From Hyphomicrobium_A sp963812795 (lineage in GTDB: Bacteria; Pseudomonadota; Alphaproteobacteria; Rhizobiales; Hyphomicrobiaceae): a DNA stretch of 64,000 nucleotides. Position numbers and translations under genes: made by a program. Each line of letters opens with the position of its first letter. Position 1 is the stretch's first letter. The stretch is taken from positions 1-64,000 of the forward strand of contig CAWEWG010000008.1 in NCBI GenBank assembly GCA_963812795.1, written 5' to 3'. Of the stretch, positions 52,965 to 63,072 are shown piece after piece. A model generated the notes under the pieces. The model was not told the DNA's origin. It searched no databases and saw nothing but the letters and a program-made list of their open reading frames with translations.

Positions 52965-54846
52965 ATGATCGCCCGCTTCTTTGGCTGGCTCGAAACGCGT
53001 GTCGATTCATTCCCGCCTGAGCAGGCCGGGATGCCGCCGGCTACGTTCTGGCAGTTCATCGCCTATTACACGAAGCCGTTCTGGCCGGTGATCCTCGTGT
53101 CGTCGGCGCTGTCGGCCGCCATCGCCCTCATCGAGGTGTCGCTGTTCGGCTTTCTCGGCAACATGGTCGACTGGCTGTCGCATGCCGACCGCGCCACGTT
53201 CTGGGAGACGCACGGGCATTTCCTCGCCTGGATGGCGGTCGTCGTGCTGCTGATCCTGCCGGTGCTGAAGTTCTTCTATGAATTCGATCGTGCACCAGGG
53301 CGTGCTCGGCGGCTTTGCCATGCGCACCCGCTGGCAGGCGCACCGCTACGTCTTGCGGCAGTCGATGGCCTTCTTCAACGACGACTTCGCCGGCCGCGTC
53401 GCCACCAAGGTGATGCAGACCGCCATGGCGGTGCGCGAAGTCGTCATGAAGGTGGCCGAGGTGCTGCTCTACGTCTGCATCTATTTCACCGGCGCGGTGT
53501 TCCTGTTCGCGGCGACCGACCTCAGGCTGTCGGCGCCGCTGCTGCTGTGGCTCGCCGGCTACCTCGTCACCATGCGCTACTTCATCCCGCGCCTCGGGCG
53601 CATCTCGCATGCGCAGTCGGACGCGCGCTCCATCATGACCGGCCGCATCGTCGACACGTACACCAACATCTCGACGGTGAAGATGTTCGCCCATGCCGAC
53701 CGCGAGGACGGCTACGCCCGCGAGAGCATGAGCCACTTCCTCGATACGGTGCACCAGCAGTTGCGGTTGGTGACGCTGCTCACGGTGGCGCTCAACGGCC
53801 TCAACGCTCTGCTGCTATTCATGGTGGCCGGTACCTCGCTGTGGCTGTGGTCGATCAGCGCCGTCACGGCGGGTGCCATCGCGCTGTCCGTCGGCCTCGT
53901 GCTGCGCCTGCAGGGCATGTCGCACTGGATCATGTGGGAGGTGGCGGGCCTCTTCGAGAACATCGGCGTCGTCCAGGACGGCCTCGAGACGATCGCGCGC
54001 GAGCGCAGCGTCGTCGACGCGCCGGATGCCAAGCCGCTGGTCGTGCCGAAGGGCGAGATTCGCTTCGAGCACATCAGCTTTAACTACGGTCGCGACGCGA
54101 ACACGGGGCGCGGCAGCGTCATCGAGGATCTGAGCCTGCACGTCGCTCCCGGCGAGAAGGTCGGGCTCGTCGGCCGCTCGGGGGCCGGCAAATCGACCCT
54201 CGTCAGCCTGCTGATGCGCTTCTACGACCTCGACGGCGGTCGCGTGCTCATCGACGGGCAGGACGTTGCCCACGTGACGCAGGACAGTCTGCGAGCGCAG
54301 ATCGGCATGGTGACGCAGGACACCTCGTTGCTGCATCGCTCGGTGATGGAGAACATCCTCTACGGTCGCCCCGACCACGGGCAGGCCGAAGCCGGTGCTG
54401 CCGATGCCGTCGCAGCCGCCAAGAAGGCCGCGGCGCACGATTTCATCAGCAACCTCGAGGACTTGAAGGGCCGCAGGGGCTATGACGCGCACGTCGGCGA
54501 GCGTGGCGTGAAGCTGTCGGGCGGCCAGCGCCAGCGGGTCGCCATTGCCCGCGTGCTGCTGAAGGACGCGCCCATCCTCGTCCTCGACGAGGCGACCAGC
54601 GCGCTCGACAGCGAGGTGGAGGCCGCGATCCAGGAGCAGTTGGTCAACCTCATGAAAGGTAAGACAGTCATCGCCATTGCGCACCGGCTGTCGACCATTG
54701 CCGCCATGGACCGGCTGATCATCATGGACGAGGGCCGCATCGTCGAGCAGGGCACCCACGCGGAGCTGCTGCGGCGCGGCGGGCTGTACGCCGAGCTGTG
54801 GGCGCGCCAGTCGGGCGGCTTCCTCGCCCAAGACGCGGCCGAGTGA
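52965..54846 (+). pseudogene. ABC exporter (fused permease-ATPase, type IV), one frame break
   Basis: About 627 residues. The N-terminal frame from ATG 52965 has the first two membrane helices (WPVILVSSALSAAIALIEV, MAVVVLLILPVLKFFYE); at 53280-53285 an extra T inside GAATTC shifts the rest, which continues IVHQGVLGGFAMRTRWQAHR with four more helices and an ATPase: Walker A GRSGAGKST, Q-loop VTQDTSLL, signature KLSGGQRQR, Walker B PILVLDEATSALDS and the IAHRLSTIA switch. MsbA/multidrug-type exporter; substrate unknown. The identical kind of GAATTC insertion occurs in the adaptor gene at 534-539. Confidence 0.88.
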
Positions 54847-55046
54847 CCTGCGTCCGGGCATTGCCTGCTTCGCCACGGTAGCGCGCACCGCATGCGCCAA
54901 ATTGCCTGCGGTATTCTGTGCGTGCGGGGTTGAGCGCTCTTTAGAACGATGTCAATAAACCGCATGGCAAATCGCCTGGTTCTATAGGCCAATCGCGCCG
55001 ACGCCCGAGCTGTGAGCGCGGGCGTCGTCTCTACCGGCGGCAGCCG

Positions 55047-55676
55047 ATGGATTTCACAATTCAGGCGCAACGTCTTCTGGCCAGCGATCTAGCGGAGGCA
55101 CCCGTGGCAATTGACGCCGAAGAACCGGACCGTAGGGACTTTCTCGTCCTCGCGGCCAGCGCCTTCGTCGCTGTCGGTGGAGCGGTGACGTTGTGGCCGT
55201 TCGTCCAGCAGATGAATCCCGATGCTGGCGCGCAGGCTCTCGCCTCCATCGAGGTCGACATCGCGCCCGTCAAGGTAGGTCAGGCGATCACCGTGCTGTG
55301 GCGGGGCAAGCCGGTCTTCATCCGCCATCGTACGGCGGAAGAGATCAAGGCTGCCGACGCGGTGCCACTAACCGATCTGATTGACGAGCTCGCGCGCAAC
55401 GATGCGCTGCCCGACGATGCGCCGGCGACTGACCTCAACCGCACCGTCAAGGGTCACGAGAACTGGCTGATCATGGTCGGCATCTGCACGCACCTGGGCT
55501 GCATTCCCAAGGGGCAGTCGCTCGGCGACAAGAAGGGCGACTTCGGCGGGTGGCTCTGCCCCTGTCACGGCTCGCACTACGACACCGCCGGACGCATCCG
55601 TAAGGGACCTGCTCCGCGCAATCTCGAGGTGCCGGTCTACAGTTTCGTATCGGACACCAAGATCAAGATCGGCTGA
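55047..55676 (+). CDS. petA: Ubiquinol-cytochrome c reductase iron-sulfur (Rieske) subunit
   Basis: 209 aa. An N-terminal twin-arginine-type signal (RRDFLVLAASAFVAVGG) doubles as the membrane anchor. The [2Fe-2S] cluster ligands are CTHLGC and CPCHGSH. First gene of the petABC operon encoding the bc1 complex, which oxidises ubiquinol and reduces cytochrome c. petB follows after 16 bases. Confidence 0.95.
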   Translation: MDFTIQAQRLLASDLAEAPVAIDAEEPDRRDFLVLAASAFVAVGGAVTLWPFVQQMNPDAGAQALASIEVDIAPVKVGQAITVLWRGKPVFIRHRTAEEIKAADAVPLTDLIDELARNDALPDDAPATDLNRTVKGHENWLIMVGICTHLGCIPKGQSLGDKKGDFGGWLCPCHGSHYDTAGRIRKGPAPRNLEVPVYSFVSDTKIKIG

Positions 55677-55692
55677 CGAGCGGCGGGCCACG

Positions 55693-56967
55693 ATGTCTGG
55701 AACACCCCACGGTACGACCTACGAGCCGACGACAAAGTTCGGCAAGTGGATGGACGCGCGCCTGCCCATCGGGCGGCTCATGCATTCGCAGTTCGTCGAC
55801 TTCCCGACGCCGCGCAACCTCAACTACTGGTGGACCTTCGGCGGCATCCTGACCTTCATGCTGGTGGCGCAGATCGTCACCGGCGTCGTCCTTGCCATGC
55901 ACTATCAGCCGAGCGCCGCGGGCGCCTTCGACAGCGTCGACCGCATCCGCCGCGACGTGAGCTATGGCGACCTGATCCGCAACCTGCACGCGGTCGGCGC
56001 CTCGATGTTCTTCTTCGCCGCCTATGTCCATATTTTCCGCGGTCTCTACTACGGCTCCTACAAGGCGCCGCGCGAGATCCTATGGATCATCGGCGTATTC
56101 ATTTTCGTCGTGATGATGGCGACGGCGTTCATGGGCTACTCGCTCCCCTGGGGGCAGATGAGCTTCTGGGGCGTCACCGTCATTACTAACCTCTTCTCCT
56201 CGCTCGACAGCATATGGAAGGGCCTCGGCACCACCATCGTCGAGTGGTTGTGGGGTGGCTACGCGGTCACCGGCGTGACGCTCAACCGCTTCTACAGCCT
56301 GCACTATCTCCTGCCGTTCGTGATTGCGGGCCTCGTCGCCCTGCACCTTTGGGCGCTGCACGTCGTCGGCCAGAACAGCCCGACCGGCCTCGACATCAAG
56401 ACCACCTCGGACTCGGTGCCGATGAGCCCCTACGCGACCTCGAAGGATGCGGTCGGCATGTTCGCCTTCCTGCTGCTGTTCGCGTATTTCGTGTTCTTCC
56501 TGCCGGACTATCTCGGTCACGCCGACAACTACATTCCGGCCGATCCGCTCGTCACGCCGCCGCACATCGTTCCGGAATGGTACTTCCTGCCGTTCTACGC
56601 GATCCTGCGCGCCATCCCCTCGAAGCTGATGGGCGTCATCGCCATGTTCTCGGCGATCATCGTGCTGCTGTTCGTCCCTTGGCTCGACACCAGCCGCGTG
56701 CGCTCGACCAAGTATCGTCCGGTGTACCGCTGGTTCTTCTGGCTGTTCGTATTCAGCGCCGTCGCCCTCGGCTGGCTCGGCTCCAAGCCGCCGGATGCCG
56801 AGTACGTGTTCTGGGCGCGCGTGTTCACCATCTACTACTTCGCGCACTTCCTCGTGGTCATGCCGCTCGTCGGCTGGCTGGAGACGCCGCTCAGAGTGCC
56901 CGGATCGATCACCGAGGCAGTGCTCGGCAACAAACAAACCGCCAAGCTGGCGTCAGCCAAGACCTGA
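55693..56967 (+). CDS. petB: Cytochrome b of the bc1 complex
   Basis: 424 aa, eight membrane helices, binding haems bL and bH through paired histidines in helices B and D (RNLHAVGASMFFFAAYVHIF, HYLLPFVIAGLVALHLWALH). The ubiquinol-site PEWY motif is in IVPEWYFLPFYAIL. Not fused to cytochrome c1, unlike the fbcH polyprotein of Bradyrhizobium. Confidence 0.97.
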   Translation: MSGTPHGTTYEPTTKFGKWMDARLPIGRLMHSQFVDFPTPRNLNYWWTFGGILTFMLVAQIVTGVVLAMHYQPSAAGAFDSVDRIRRDVSYGDLIRNLHAVGASMFFFAAYVHIFRGLYYGSYKAPREILWIIGVFIFVVMMATAFMGYSLPWGQMSFWGVTVITNLFSSLDSIWKGLGTTIVEWLWGGYAVTGVTLNRFYSLHYLLPFVIAGLVALHLWALHVVGQNSPTGLDIKTTSDSVPMSPYATSKDAVGMFAFLLLFAYFVFFLPDYLGHADNYIPADPLVTPPHIVPEWYFLPFYAILRAIPSKLMGVIAMFSAIIVLLFVPWLDTSRVRSTKYRPVYRWFFWLFVFSAVALGWLGSKPPDAEYVFWARVFTIYYFAHFLVVMPLVGWLETPLRVPGSITEAVLGNKQTAKLASAKT

Positions 56968-56979
56968 CAGGGGGCTCGC

Positions 56980-57894
56980 ATGAAACGACCGGGGCCCATG
57001 TGGCGCGCAGCGACCTCGAAGGGCCGCGCGATGGCGGTGGCCGTCATCGGGACATTGGCGCTCGCCGCCTTCACACTGCCGGCGGGCGCTGCCGACGAGG
57101 GCGGCGAAGAGCACGCCATTGAACGGCAGGATTGGGCGTTCGGCGGCTTCACCGGCCAGTACGACAAGGCGCAGCTGCAGCGAGGGTTTCAGGTCTACCA
57201 GCAGGTATGCACCGCCTGCCACGGACTGAAGCGCGTTCGCTTCCGCAATCTCGCCGAGCCGGGCGGACCGGAATTCCCCGAGGCGTCGGTCAAGGCGCTC
57301 GCCGCTGCCTGGCCATACCAGATCTCGGGTGAGCTCGACGACCAGGGCAACCCCATCGACCGCTTGCCGGGCCTCGCCGATGCGATCGTCGGCCCCTACA
57401 AGAACGACGTGCAGGCTCGCGCCGCGCAGAACGGTGCCTTGCCGCCCGACCTGTCGCTCATCGCCAAGGCTCGCTCGGTCGAGAGCCACGCCGGTTGGTA
57501 CAACCAGTGGCTCTACATGCTGCGCGACATGGCGATCGGATACCAGGAAGGCGGCGCGGACTACCTTTATGCGCTGCTCACCGGCTACCACGAGCCGCCG
57601 GCGGGCATGCAGATGACCGAGGGCATGAGTTTCAACGCGGCCTTCCCCGGCCATCAGTTGGCGATGCCGCCGCCGCTTGGGAAGGACGCCTTCGTCGAGT
57701 ATCAGCCGGAGTCCGGCTACAAGGGATCGCTGGAGCAGAACGCGCACGACGTCACCGCCTTCCTCGCCTGGGCGGCGGATCCGAACCTCAATGCGCGCAA
57801 GGAGCTCGGCTGGCAGGTGCTGCTGTATCTGTTCATCACCACGGTCCTGCTCTATCTCGTCAAGAAGCAGATCTGGTCGCGCGTGAAGCACTGA
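56980..57894 (+). CDS. petC: Cytochrome c1 of the bc1 complex
   Basis: 304 aa. Signal peptide (VIGTLALAAFTLPAGAADE), haem c attachment site CTACHGLK, a distal methionine region (PPPLGKDAFVEY preceded by QLAMP) and the C-terminal anchor LLYLFITTVLLYLVKKQIW. It starts 13 bases after petB, so petABC is one operon. Confidence 0.95.
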   Translation: MKRPGPMWRAATSKGRAMAVAVIGTLALAAFTLPAGAADEGGEEHAIERQDWAFGGFTGQYDKAQLQRGFQVYQQVCTACHGLKRVRFRNLAEPGGPEFPEASVKALAAAWPYQISGELDDQGNPIDRLPGLADAIVGPYKNDVQARAAQNGALPPDLSLIAKARSVESHAGWYNQWLYMLRDMAIGYQEGGADYLYALLTGYHEPPAGMQMTEGMSFNAAFPGHQLAMPPPLGKDAFVEYQPESGYKGSLEQNAHDVTAFLAWAADPNLNARKELGWQVLLYLFITTVLLYLVKKQIWSRVKH

Positions 57895-57946
57895 GCCCGC
57901 TTGGCATCGGTGCTGGCGCGACCCGTTTGATCGATTGGAGGGGGCC

Positions 57947-58825
57947 GTGGTCAAATCCGTACTGGGCATTGTCGGCGGCAGCGGTTTTTACAATCTGCCG
58001 GGTATCGAGAACCCCCACTGGGAGAAGGTTTCGAGCCCGTGGGGCGAGCCCTCGGACGAGATCCTGTTCGCCGAGGTCGACGGCCTGCCGTTCCGCTTCC
58101 TGCCGCGGCACGGGCGCGGCCATCGCATCTCGCCGACGCACATCAACTTCCGCGCCAACATCGACGCCCTGAAGCGCGCCGGCGTCACCGACCTCGTCTC
58201 CATCTCGGCCTGCGGCTCGCTGAAGGACCAGTTCGCGCCGGGACACTTCGTCCTCGTCGACCAGTTCATCGACCGCACCTTCGCCCGCGAAAAGAGCTTT
58301 TTCGGCGAAGGCATCGTGGCGCACGTGTCGATGGCGCATCCGGTCAGCCCGCTGCTGGTCGATGCCGTCGAGAAGGCGGCCAAGGCCGAGGACATCGACC
58401 ACACCAAGGGCGGCACCTATCTCGTCATGGAGGGGCCGCAGTTCTCCACGCGCGCTGAATCCTTCCTCTATCGAAGCTGGGGCTGCGACGTGATCGGCAT
58501 GACCAACATGCCGGAGGCTAAGCTCGCTCGCGAAGCCGAGATCTGCTACGCGACCGTCGGCATGGTCACCGACTACGATTGCTGGCACGAGGAAGTGGCG
58601 CATGTCGACGTCGCCGGGGTGCTGGCCGTCATGAAGGGCAACACCGAGAAGGCGCAGCGCCTCGTGCACAAGCTGGCCGAGATCTTCCCGCGCGAGCACC
58701 CGCCGTGCCCGATCGGCTCCGACACGGCGCTCGACGTTGCCATCATCACGGCGCCGGAGGCGCGCGATCCCAAGCTGGCGGCCAAGCTCGACGCCGTCGC
58801 CGGCCGCGTGCTCGGTAAAGTCTAA
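57947..58825 (+). CDS. mtnP: S-methyl-5'-thioadenosine phosphorylase
   Basis: 292 aa from GTG 57947, six bases after GGAGGGG. Splits methylthioadenosine into adenine and methylthioribose-1-phosphate in methionine salvage. Motifs: VGGSGFYNLPG, LPRHGRGHRISPTHINFRAN, the MEGPQFSTRAES segment and NMPEAKLAREAEICYA. Only 52 bases after petC. The next salvage gene is not in the window. Its stop overlaps that of the convergent panE. Confidence 0.94.
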   Translation: MVKSVLGIVGGSGFYNLPGIENPHWEKVSSPWGEPSDEILFAEVDGLPFRFLPRHGRGHRISPTHINFRANIDALKRAGVTDLVSISACGSLKDQFAPGHFVLVDQFIDRTFAREKSFFGEGIVAHVSMAHPVSPLLVDAVEKAAKAEDIDHTKGGTYLVMEGPQFSTRAESFLYRSWGCDVIGMTNMPEAKLAREAEICYATVGMVTDYDCWHEEVAHVDVAGVLAVMKGNTEKAQRLVHKLAEIFPREHPPCPIGSDTALDVAIITAPEARDPKLAAKLDAVAGRVLGKV

Positions 58826-59754
58826 GCGCTCTTAGCGTCCAAACGCCGCTCGTAGGCCTGCACGTGCGCGGCCGCGATGGCGAGCACCGGAGCGGGCAGC
58901 TCGTGCTTACGGGCCCGCGCCAGCATGTCTCCCAGAATGTGGGCGCCTTCCGTGCGCCGGCCGCTCTCGATGTCGCGCAACATCGATGAGGTCAACGTCG
59001 ATCCCGCTTCGGTCAGCAGTGCACGGTACTCTTCCATCAGGCTTTCCGGCGGCGCGTGGCCCTCGGCAACGGCGACGGCGCACGTTTCCTCCAGCAGATG
59101 CAGGATGCGCGCGCGGCCGGCATCCGTCTGCAGGATGGTGCCGATGCTGGCGCGCATCAGACAGGTGATGCCGGCGAATGCGGCAAGGAAGACGAACTTG
59201 TTCCACATGTCTTGGCGGATCTCGTGCGTCGCGTAGGCGTCGACGCCGGCGGCTTTCAATCTGGCGACGAACTCGTCGGCGATGGGATCGCTGGGCGTGG
59301 CAACGGGGCCGGTGATCACCGTCATGAACGACGACAGGTGCGCGATGACGCCGTCGGGGCGCAGGTCGGTGGCGCCGTGGATGATGCCGCCGAGCAGCGT
59401 CGTGTCGGGGAAGCGCGCCTCCAGCATGTCGAGATGGCGCACGCCGTTGAGGAGCGGCAGCAGTCGCGTTTGCGCGCCGAGCAGCGGCGCAACGGCGTCT
59501 AAGGCCTCGGCGAGTGCCGGCTCCTTGCAGGCGAGCACGACGGCATCGGGCGGGTTAGCGAGCGCGGTGCCCGCGGGAATGACCTTGACCGGAGCGGCGA
59601 AATCCCCGAGCGGACTTTTCACCACAAGCCCAGCCGCTTTGAGGGTCGCGGCGCGCGCGTCACGCGTTAGAAACGTGACGTCGGCACCGCCCGTGATGAG
59701 GCGCGCACCGAGATAGCCGCCGACCCCACCGGCTCCGAGAATGACAACCCGCAT
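58822..59754 (-). CDS. panE: 2-dehydropantoate 2-reductase
   Basis: 310 aa. NADPH-dependent ketopantoate reductase in pantothenate synthesis. Rossmann motif ILGAGGVGGYLGARL at the start, catalytic lysine region in DMWNKFVFLAAF and the NGVRHLDML active-site asparagine. Several paralogues exist in alphaproteobacteria, so a related 2-oxoacid substrate is possible. Confidence 0.88.
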   Translation of the reverse strand: MRVVILGAGGVGGYLGARLITGGADVTFLTRDARAATLKAAGLVVKSPLGDFAAPVKVIPAGTALANPPDAVVLACKEPALAEALDAVAPLLGAQTRLLPLLNGVRHLDMLEARFPDTTLLGGIIHGATDLRPDGVIAHLSSFMTVITGPVATPSDPIADEFVARLKAAGVDAYATHEIRQDMWNKFVFLAAFAGITCLMRASIGTILQTDAGRARILHLLEETCAVAVAEGHAPPESLMEEYRALLTEAGSTLTSSMLRDIESGRRTEGAHILGDMLARARKHELPAPVLAIAAAHVQAYERRLDAKSA

Positions 59755-59835
59755 TCGATGGCCTCAGCGTTTGCGTGCGCCGCAAGTGTTGAACCCACGC
59801 GCACCGATGCGCAAGATGCGCCTAAAACAACGAAA

Positions 59836-59857
59836 GCCAGGGCCCCGGAGCCCTGGC
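59836..59857 (-). terminator. Probable terminator of the YARHG gene
   Basis: GCCAGGGC / GCCCTGGC with a six-base loop (59836-59857), followed on the minus strand by TTTCG. The T-run is short, so termination is moderately supported. Confidence 0.55.
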
Positions 59858-59877
59858 ATCCGTTTTACAGCCAGCGA

Positions 59878-60168
59878 TCAGCAGCCGTTGACCTCTTCCC
59901 AGTGCTTGTAGGTCAACACCTTGCTCATCTCGCTCTTCGACAGCGACACGTCGTCCATGTCCGAGACATAGCAGCCGGCGTTGCCGAAATAGTTGCGAGC
60001 CCTGGTCGTCTTGAAGCAGTAGCCGTTGGCCTTGTAGATCTGGTTACGCTTCACCCAGAGTTGCTTGCAGCTTAGTGCGTCCACCGGCATGGCCTGCGCC
60101 GACGAGACGATTGCGCCCAGACCGACGGCGAGCCCGAGGGCGGCCGCCGCGAGGCGACTGGCGTACAT
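59878..60168 (-). CDS. Small secreted YARHG-domain protein
   Basis: 96 aa with a signal peptide (LGLAVGLGAIVSSAQAM). The mature part is a YARHG module: SCKQLWVKRNQIYKANGYCF, ARNYFGNAGC, with cysteines at three positions suggesting a periplasmic disulfide. The function of this extracytoplasmic domain is unknown; in E. coli it is found in lipoprotein-like proteins. Confidence 0.82.
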   Translation of the reverse strand: MYASRLAAAALGLAVGLGAIVSSAQAMPVDALSCKQLWVKRNQIYKANGYCFKTTRARNYFGNAGCYVSDMDDVSLSKSEMSKVLTYKHWEEVNGC

Positions 60169-60363
60169 TTTCGTTTCCTCTCCTTCTTCGTGTTGCGCCG
60201 GTCGCGCCTGCTGGCGAGGTGGGCCCGCAAGCGCCGGCCGAACCTTGTAGGATGCCCACAACCGGTGTGCTGTTCTGTCGGGAACGCGCCCGTGCAACTT
60301 GCTGGGGCGGGGAGCGGCTGCTACGCAAATCTGCGCCGGCGCAACTGATTCTTCTGGAATTTC

Positions 60364-61806
60364 ATGCACGCCCAGCCACAGCCGCGCGCCCTCTCGCGCA
60401 GCGCGTTGGCGTTTGGCGTGGTGTTGCTCGCGATGATCGGCGCGACAGGGTCTGCCAGGGCAGACCAGGACGACGACGCCGAGCGCGTCCCGTCCGGAGC
60501 CGCCGACATCTACAGCCCCATCCAGCGCACTTTCACGCATCAGGCGCCGCTGCCCGGCGGACCGCAACGTCTCGTGCCCGGCACTTCGTTGCCTGCCGAT
60601 GACGGCCCAGTGCTGTTCCAGGACTTGAAGGAGCGCCTGCGCTTCGCCGATCCGTTCTTCCGCGACATGAAGCTGGCCGTCTACCTACGCACGCACGACC
60701 TCGATCGCGACAACGCCGGCAGCCCGCGTTCGCGCGCCTGGGCCGGTGGTTCGGCGTTGGCGATCAGGACCGGTTTCTTGGACGATTGGTTGCAGCTCGA
60801 GGCGGCCGGCGCCACGTCACAGCCGCTATTCGCACCGGAGGGCGAGGGCGGAACCCTGCTGCTGACGCAGAACCAGGCAGAGGTCAGCTCGTTCGCCATC
60901 GCCAACGCACGCATGCGCTTCACGGGTCAGGAAATTGTTCTGGGGCGTCAACTCATCAAGACGCCGTACATCAACCCGCAGGACAACCGCATGATCCCGA
61001 ACACCGTCGAGGGTGCGGTGCTGATGCGGCGGCGCGACGAGGCGCAGACGTTCGACTATGGCGTCGGCTACCTGTGGGGTTTCAAGGCGCGTGACAGCTC
61101 GTACTTCGTGCCGTTCTCGCAGGAGCTCGGCGTCACGGAGGATCGCGGCGTGTTGGCCGGGGGCGCCAAGGTGGTGCCTATCGAGGGTCTCACCATCGGC
61201 GCCATCGACTATCTCATCGCCGACGTCCTCAACACAACGTTCGCCGAAGCCGACTGGATCATTCGTGCCGAGCCGCTGCAGTTTCGCTTCAGCGTCAGCT
61301 ACACCGACCAGCGGACGGTCGGCGCCGATCTCATCGCCGGGGCGCCGTATGCGACCGATCAGGTGTCGGCGCGCTTCGCTGCTAGCTACGCCAATGCGAC
61401 GGCGCTCTTCGCTGGCTCGCAGAATGGCGAAGGCGCAGCCTTGCAGGGGCCGTTCGGCAGCTTCCCGGCCTATACGGTGCTGGATCAGTTGAACTTCAAC
61501 GAGGCGGGCCAGAAGACCTTGGTCGTTGGCGCCGCCTATGACCTCTCGCAGCTCGTGCTCGACGGGCTCAAGCTGCAGACCCGCTATGGCTGGGCCTGGG
61601 ACGCCGTCGACGCGCCGAGCGGAAACCCGCTGACGCGCCAGAACGAGTTCAACGTCGAACTGGAGTATCTGCCGACATCCGGCCCATTGGAGAATATTCA
61701 CGTGCAGGTGTTCTATTCGATGGTGGAGCTGCCGAACAACGCGCCGGGAGAGACGCAGCAGCCGCAGGTGCGCGGCATCGTCACCTACCTCATTCCCCTG
61801 CTATAG
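60364..61806 (+). CDS. OprD-like outer-membrane porin
   Basis: 480 aa. Signal peptide ending GSARAD, then a barrel with the OprD/OccD signature region GQEIVLGRQLIKTPYINPQD followed by NRMIPNTVEG, and alternating strands to a C-terminal YLIPLL. OprD channels take up basic amino acids, aromatic acids or small carboxylates; the ligand is not evident. The prolyl iminopeptidase paralogue starts 7 bases after it. Confidence 0.82.
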   Translation: MHAQPQPRALSRSALAFGVVLLAMIGATGSARADQDDDAERVPSGAADIYSPIQRTFTHQAPLPGGPQRLVPGTSLPADDGPVLFQDLKERLRFADPFFRDMKLAVYLRTHDLDRDNAGSPRSRAWAGGSALAIRTGFLDDWLQLEAAGATSQPLFAPEGEGGTLLLTQNQAEVSSFAIANARMRFTGQEIVLGRQLIKTPYINPQDNRMIPNTVEGAVLMRRRDEAQTFDYGVGYLWGFKARDSSYFVPFSQELGVTEDRGVLAGGAKVVPIEGLTIGAIDYLIADVLNTTFAEADWIIRAEPLQFRFSVSYTDQRTVGADLIAGAPYATDQVSARFAASYANATALFAGSQNGEGAALQGPFGSFPAYTVLDQLNFNEAGQKTLVVGAAYDLSQLVLDGLKLQTRYGWAWDAVDAPSGNPLTRQNEFNVELEYLPTSGPLENIHVQVFYSMVELPNNAPGETQQPQVRGIVTYLIPLL

Positions 61807-61813
61807 CGAACGT

Positions 61814-62773
61814 ATGTCATCACCCGCCCACAATGCCGATCCGTTGCGCCCGTTCGATGCGCGCATGCTCAGCGTCGGCGACGGCCACTGGCTTTACGTC
61901 GAGGAGGTGGGCGCCGCCGACGGTATCCCGGCGCTGTTCCTGCACGGCGGCCCGGGCAGCGGCGCTCAGCACATGCATCGGCGGCTGTTCGATCCGGCGC
62001 GCTTCCACGCCTTCCTGTTCGATCAGCGCGGCGCCGGCCGCAGCCATCCCTATCTGTCGCTCGAGGCCAACACGACGCAGCATCTCATCGCCGACATCGA
62101 GGCGATACGCGTGCACTTCGGCATCGAGAGATGGCTGGTCGTGGGCGGCTCGTGGGGATCGACGCTCGCCATCGCGTATGCCGAGGCGCATCCCGAGCGG
62201 GTTACCGGGCTCGTCATGCGCGCCATCTTCCTCGGCACGCGCGCAGAGGTCGAATGGGCGTTCGTCGAGGGCCCGAAGTGGTTTCGCCCCGACCTCTATT
62301 CGGATTTCGTCGGTTTCCTGCCAGAGGCCGAGCGCGCCGATCCGCTGGCGGCCTATCTGCGGCGGCTCGCCGATCCCGATCCCGCCGTGCAGGTGCCGGC
62401 GGCGCAGACATGGGCGACGTACGAGCGCATTCTTTCGGAGCTGACGCCATCGCAAGCACGGCTGACAACTCCCATCGGACGTAGCGAGCGGCCACCGCCG
62501 ACGGCCATCATCGAAGGCCACTACATTCGCAACGACTTCTTCCTGCGACCAGGGCAGTTGCTGCGCGAGGCGCACGGCCTGAAGGACATCCCCGGTGTCA
62601 TTGTGCAAGGCCGCTACGATATGCTCTGCCCGCCGCAGGGCGCGCATGCGTTGGCCATGGCGTGGGGCAACTGCCGGCTCGATATCGTCGACAAGGCCGG
62701 CCACGCCATTACCGAGCCGGGTGTCATGGACGCTCTGACCGCGGCCGTGTCCGAGTTGGGCGGCAACCGCTAG
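61814..62773 (+). CDS. pip: Prolyl iminopeptidase, second copy
   Basis: 319 aa. Same family as the protein at 13519: HGGPGSGAQ, LFDQRGAGRS, nucleophile GGSWGS, acid GRYDMLCPP and histidine KAGHAITEP. Overall similarity to the first copy is moderate, with a different cap region, so it is an old paralogue rather than a recent duplication. The seven-base gap to the OprD-like porin gene suggests co-transcription, and a peptide-uptake/processing pair is conceivable. Confidence 0.9.
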   Translation: MSSPAHNADPLRPFDARMLSVGDGHWLYVEEVGAADGIPALFLHGGPGSGAQHMHRRLFDPARFHAFLFDQRGAGRSHPYLSLEANTTQHLIADIEAIRVHFGIERWLVVGGSWGSTLAIAYAEAHPERVTGLVMRAIFLGTRAEVEWAFVEGPKWFRPDLYSDFVGFLPEAERADPLAAYLRRLADPDPAVQVPAAQTWATYERILSELTPSQARLTTPIGRSERPPPTAIIEGHYIRNDFFLRPGQLLREAHGLKDIPGVIVQGRYDMLCPPQGAHALAMAWGNCRLDIVDKAGHAITEPGVMDALTAAVSELGGNR

Positions 62774-62776
62774 GCT

Positions 62777-62995
62777 TCAACTGCCGGCTAGCTTCCTGGC
62801 GATGGCCTCGCGCCGCCGCTGGAATTCCTCCTCCATGGCGGCGACGTGGCGAAACACGTTGTCGAGCTCTTCCTTGCGCTCTTCGCTTTGCGCCTCCTCC
62901 AGCCAGGTGGCGAACTCCTCGCGCAGCGTGAACAACACGTCGAGCGCGCCGGTGATCTCGTTCAGCTCGCGTTGCGCGTCGTTGCCGTCCGCCAT
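62777..62995 (-). CDS. Small coiled-coil protein of unknown function
   Basis: 72 aa from ATG 62995 (MADGNDAQRELNEITG), AAAGGAA upstream. Highly charged and almost entirely helical (EFATWLEEAQSEERKEELDN, EEEFQRRREAIARKL), probably a dimeric coiled coil. No recognised family. Confidence 0.65.
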   Translation of the reverse strand: MADGNDAQRELNEITGALDVLFTLREEFATWLEEAQSEERKEELDNVFRHVAAMEEEFQRRREAIARKLAGS

Positions 62996-63072
62996 GTCGA
63001 AGTGTTCCTTTGCCGGTGATGATCGCAGCACGCTACAGTGATGTCGGCAGACGCACAATTCTCGAGGCCCCC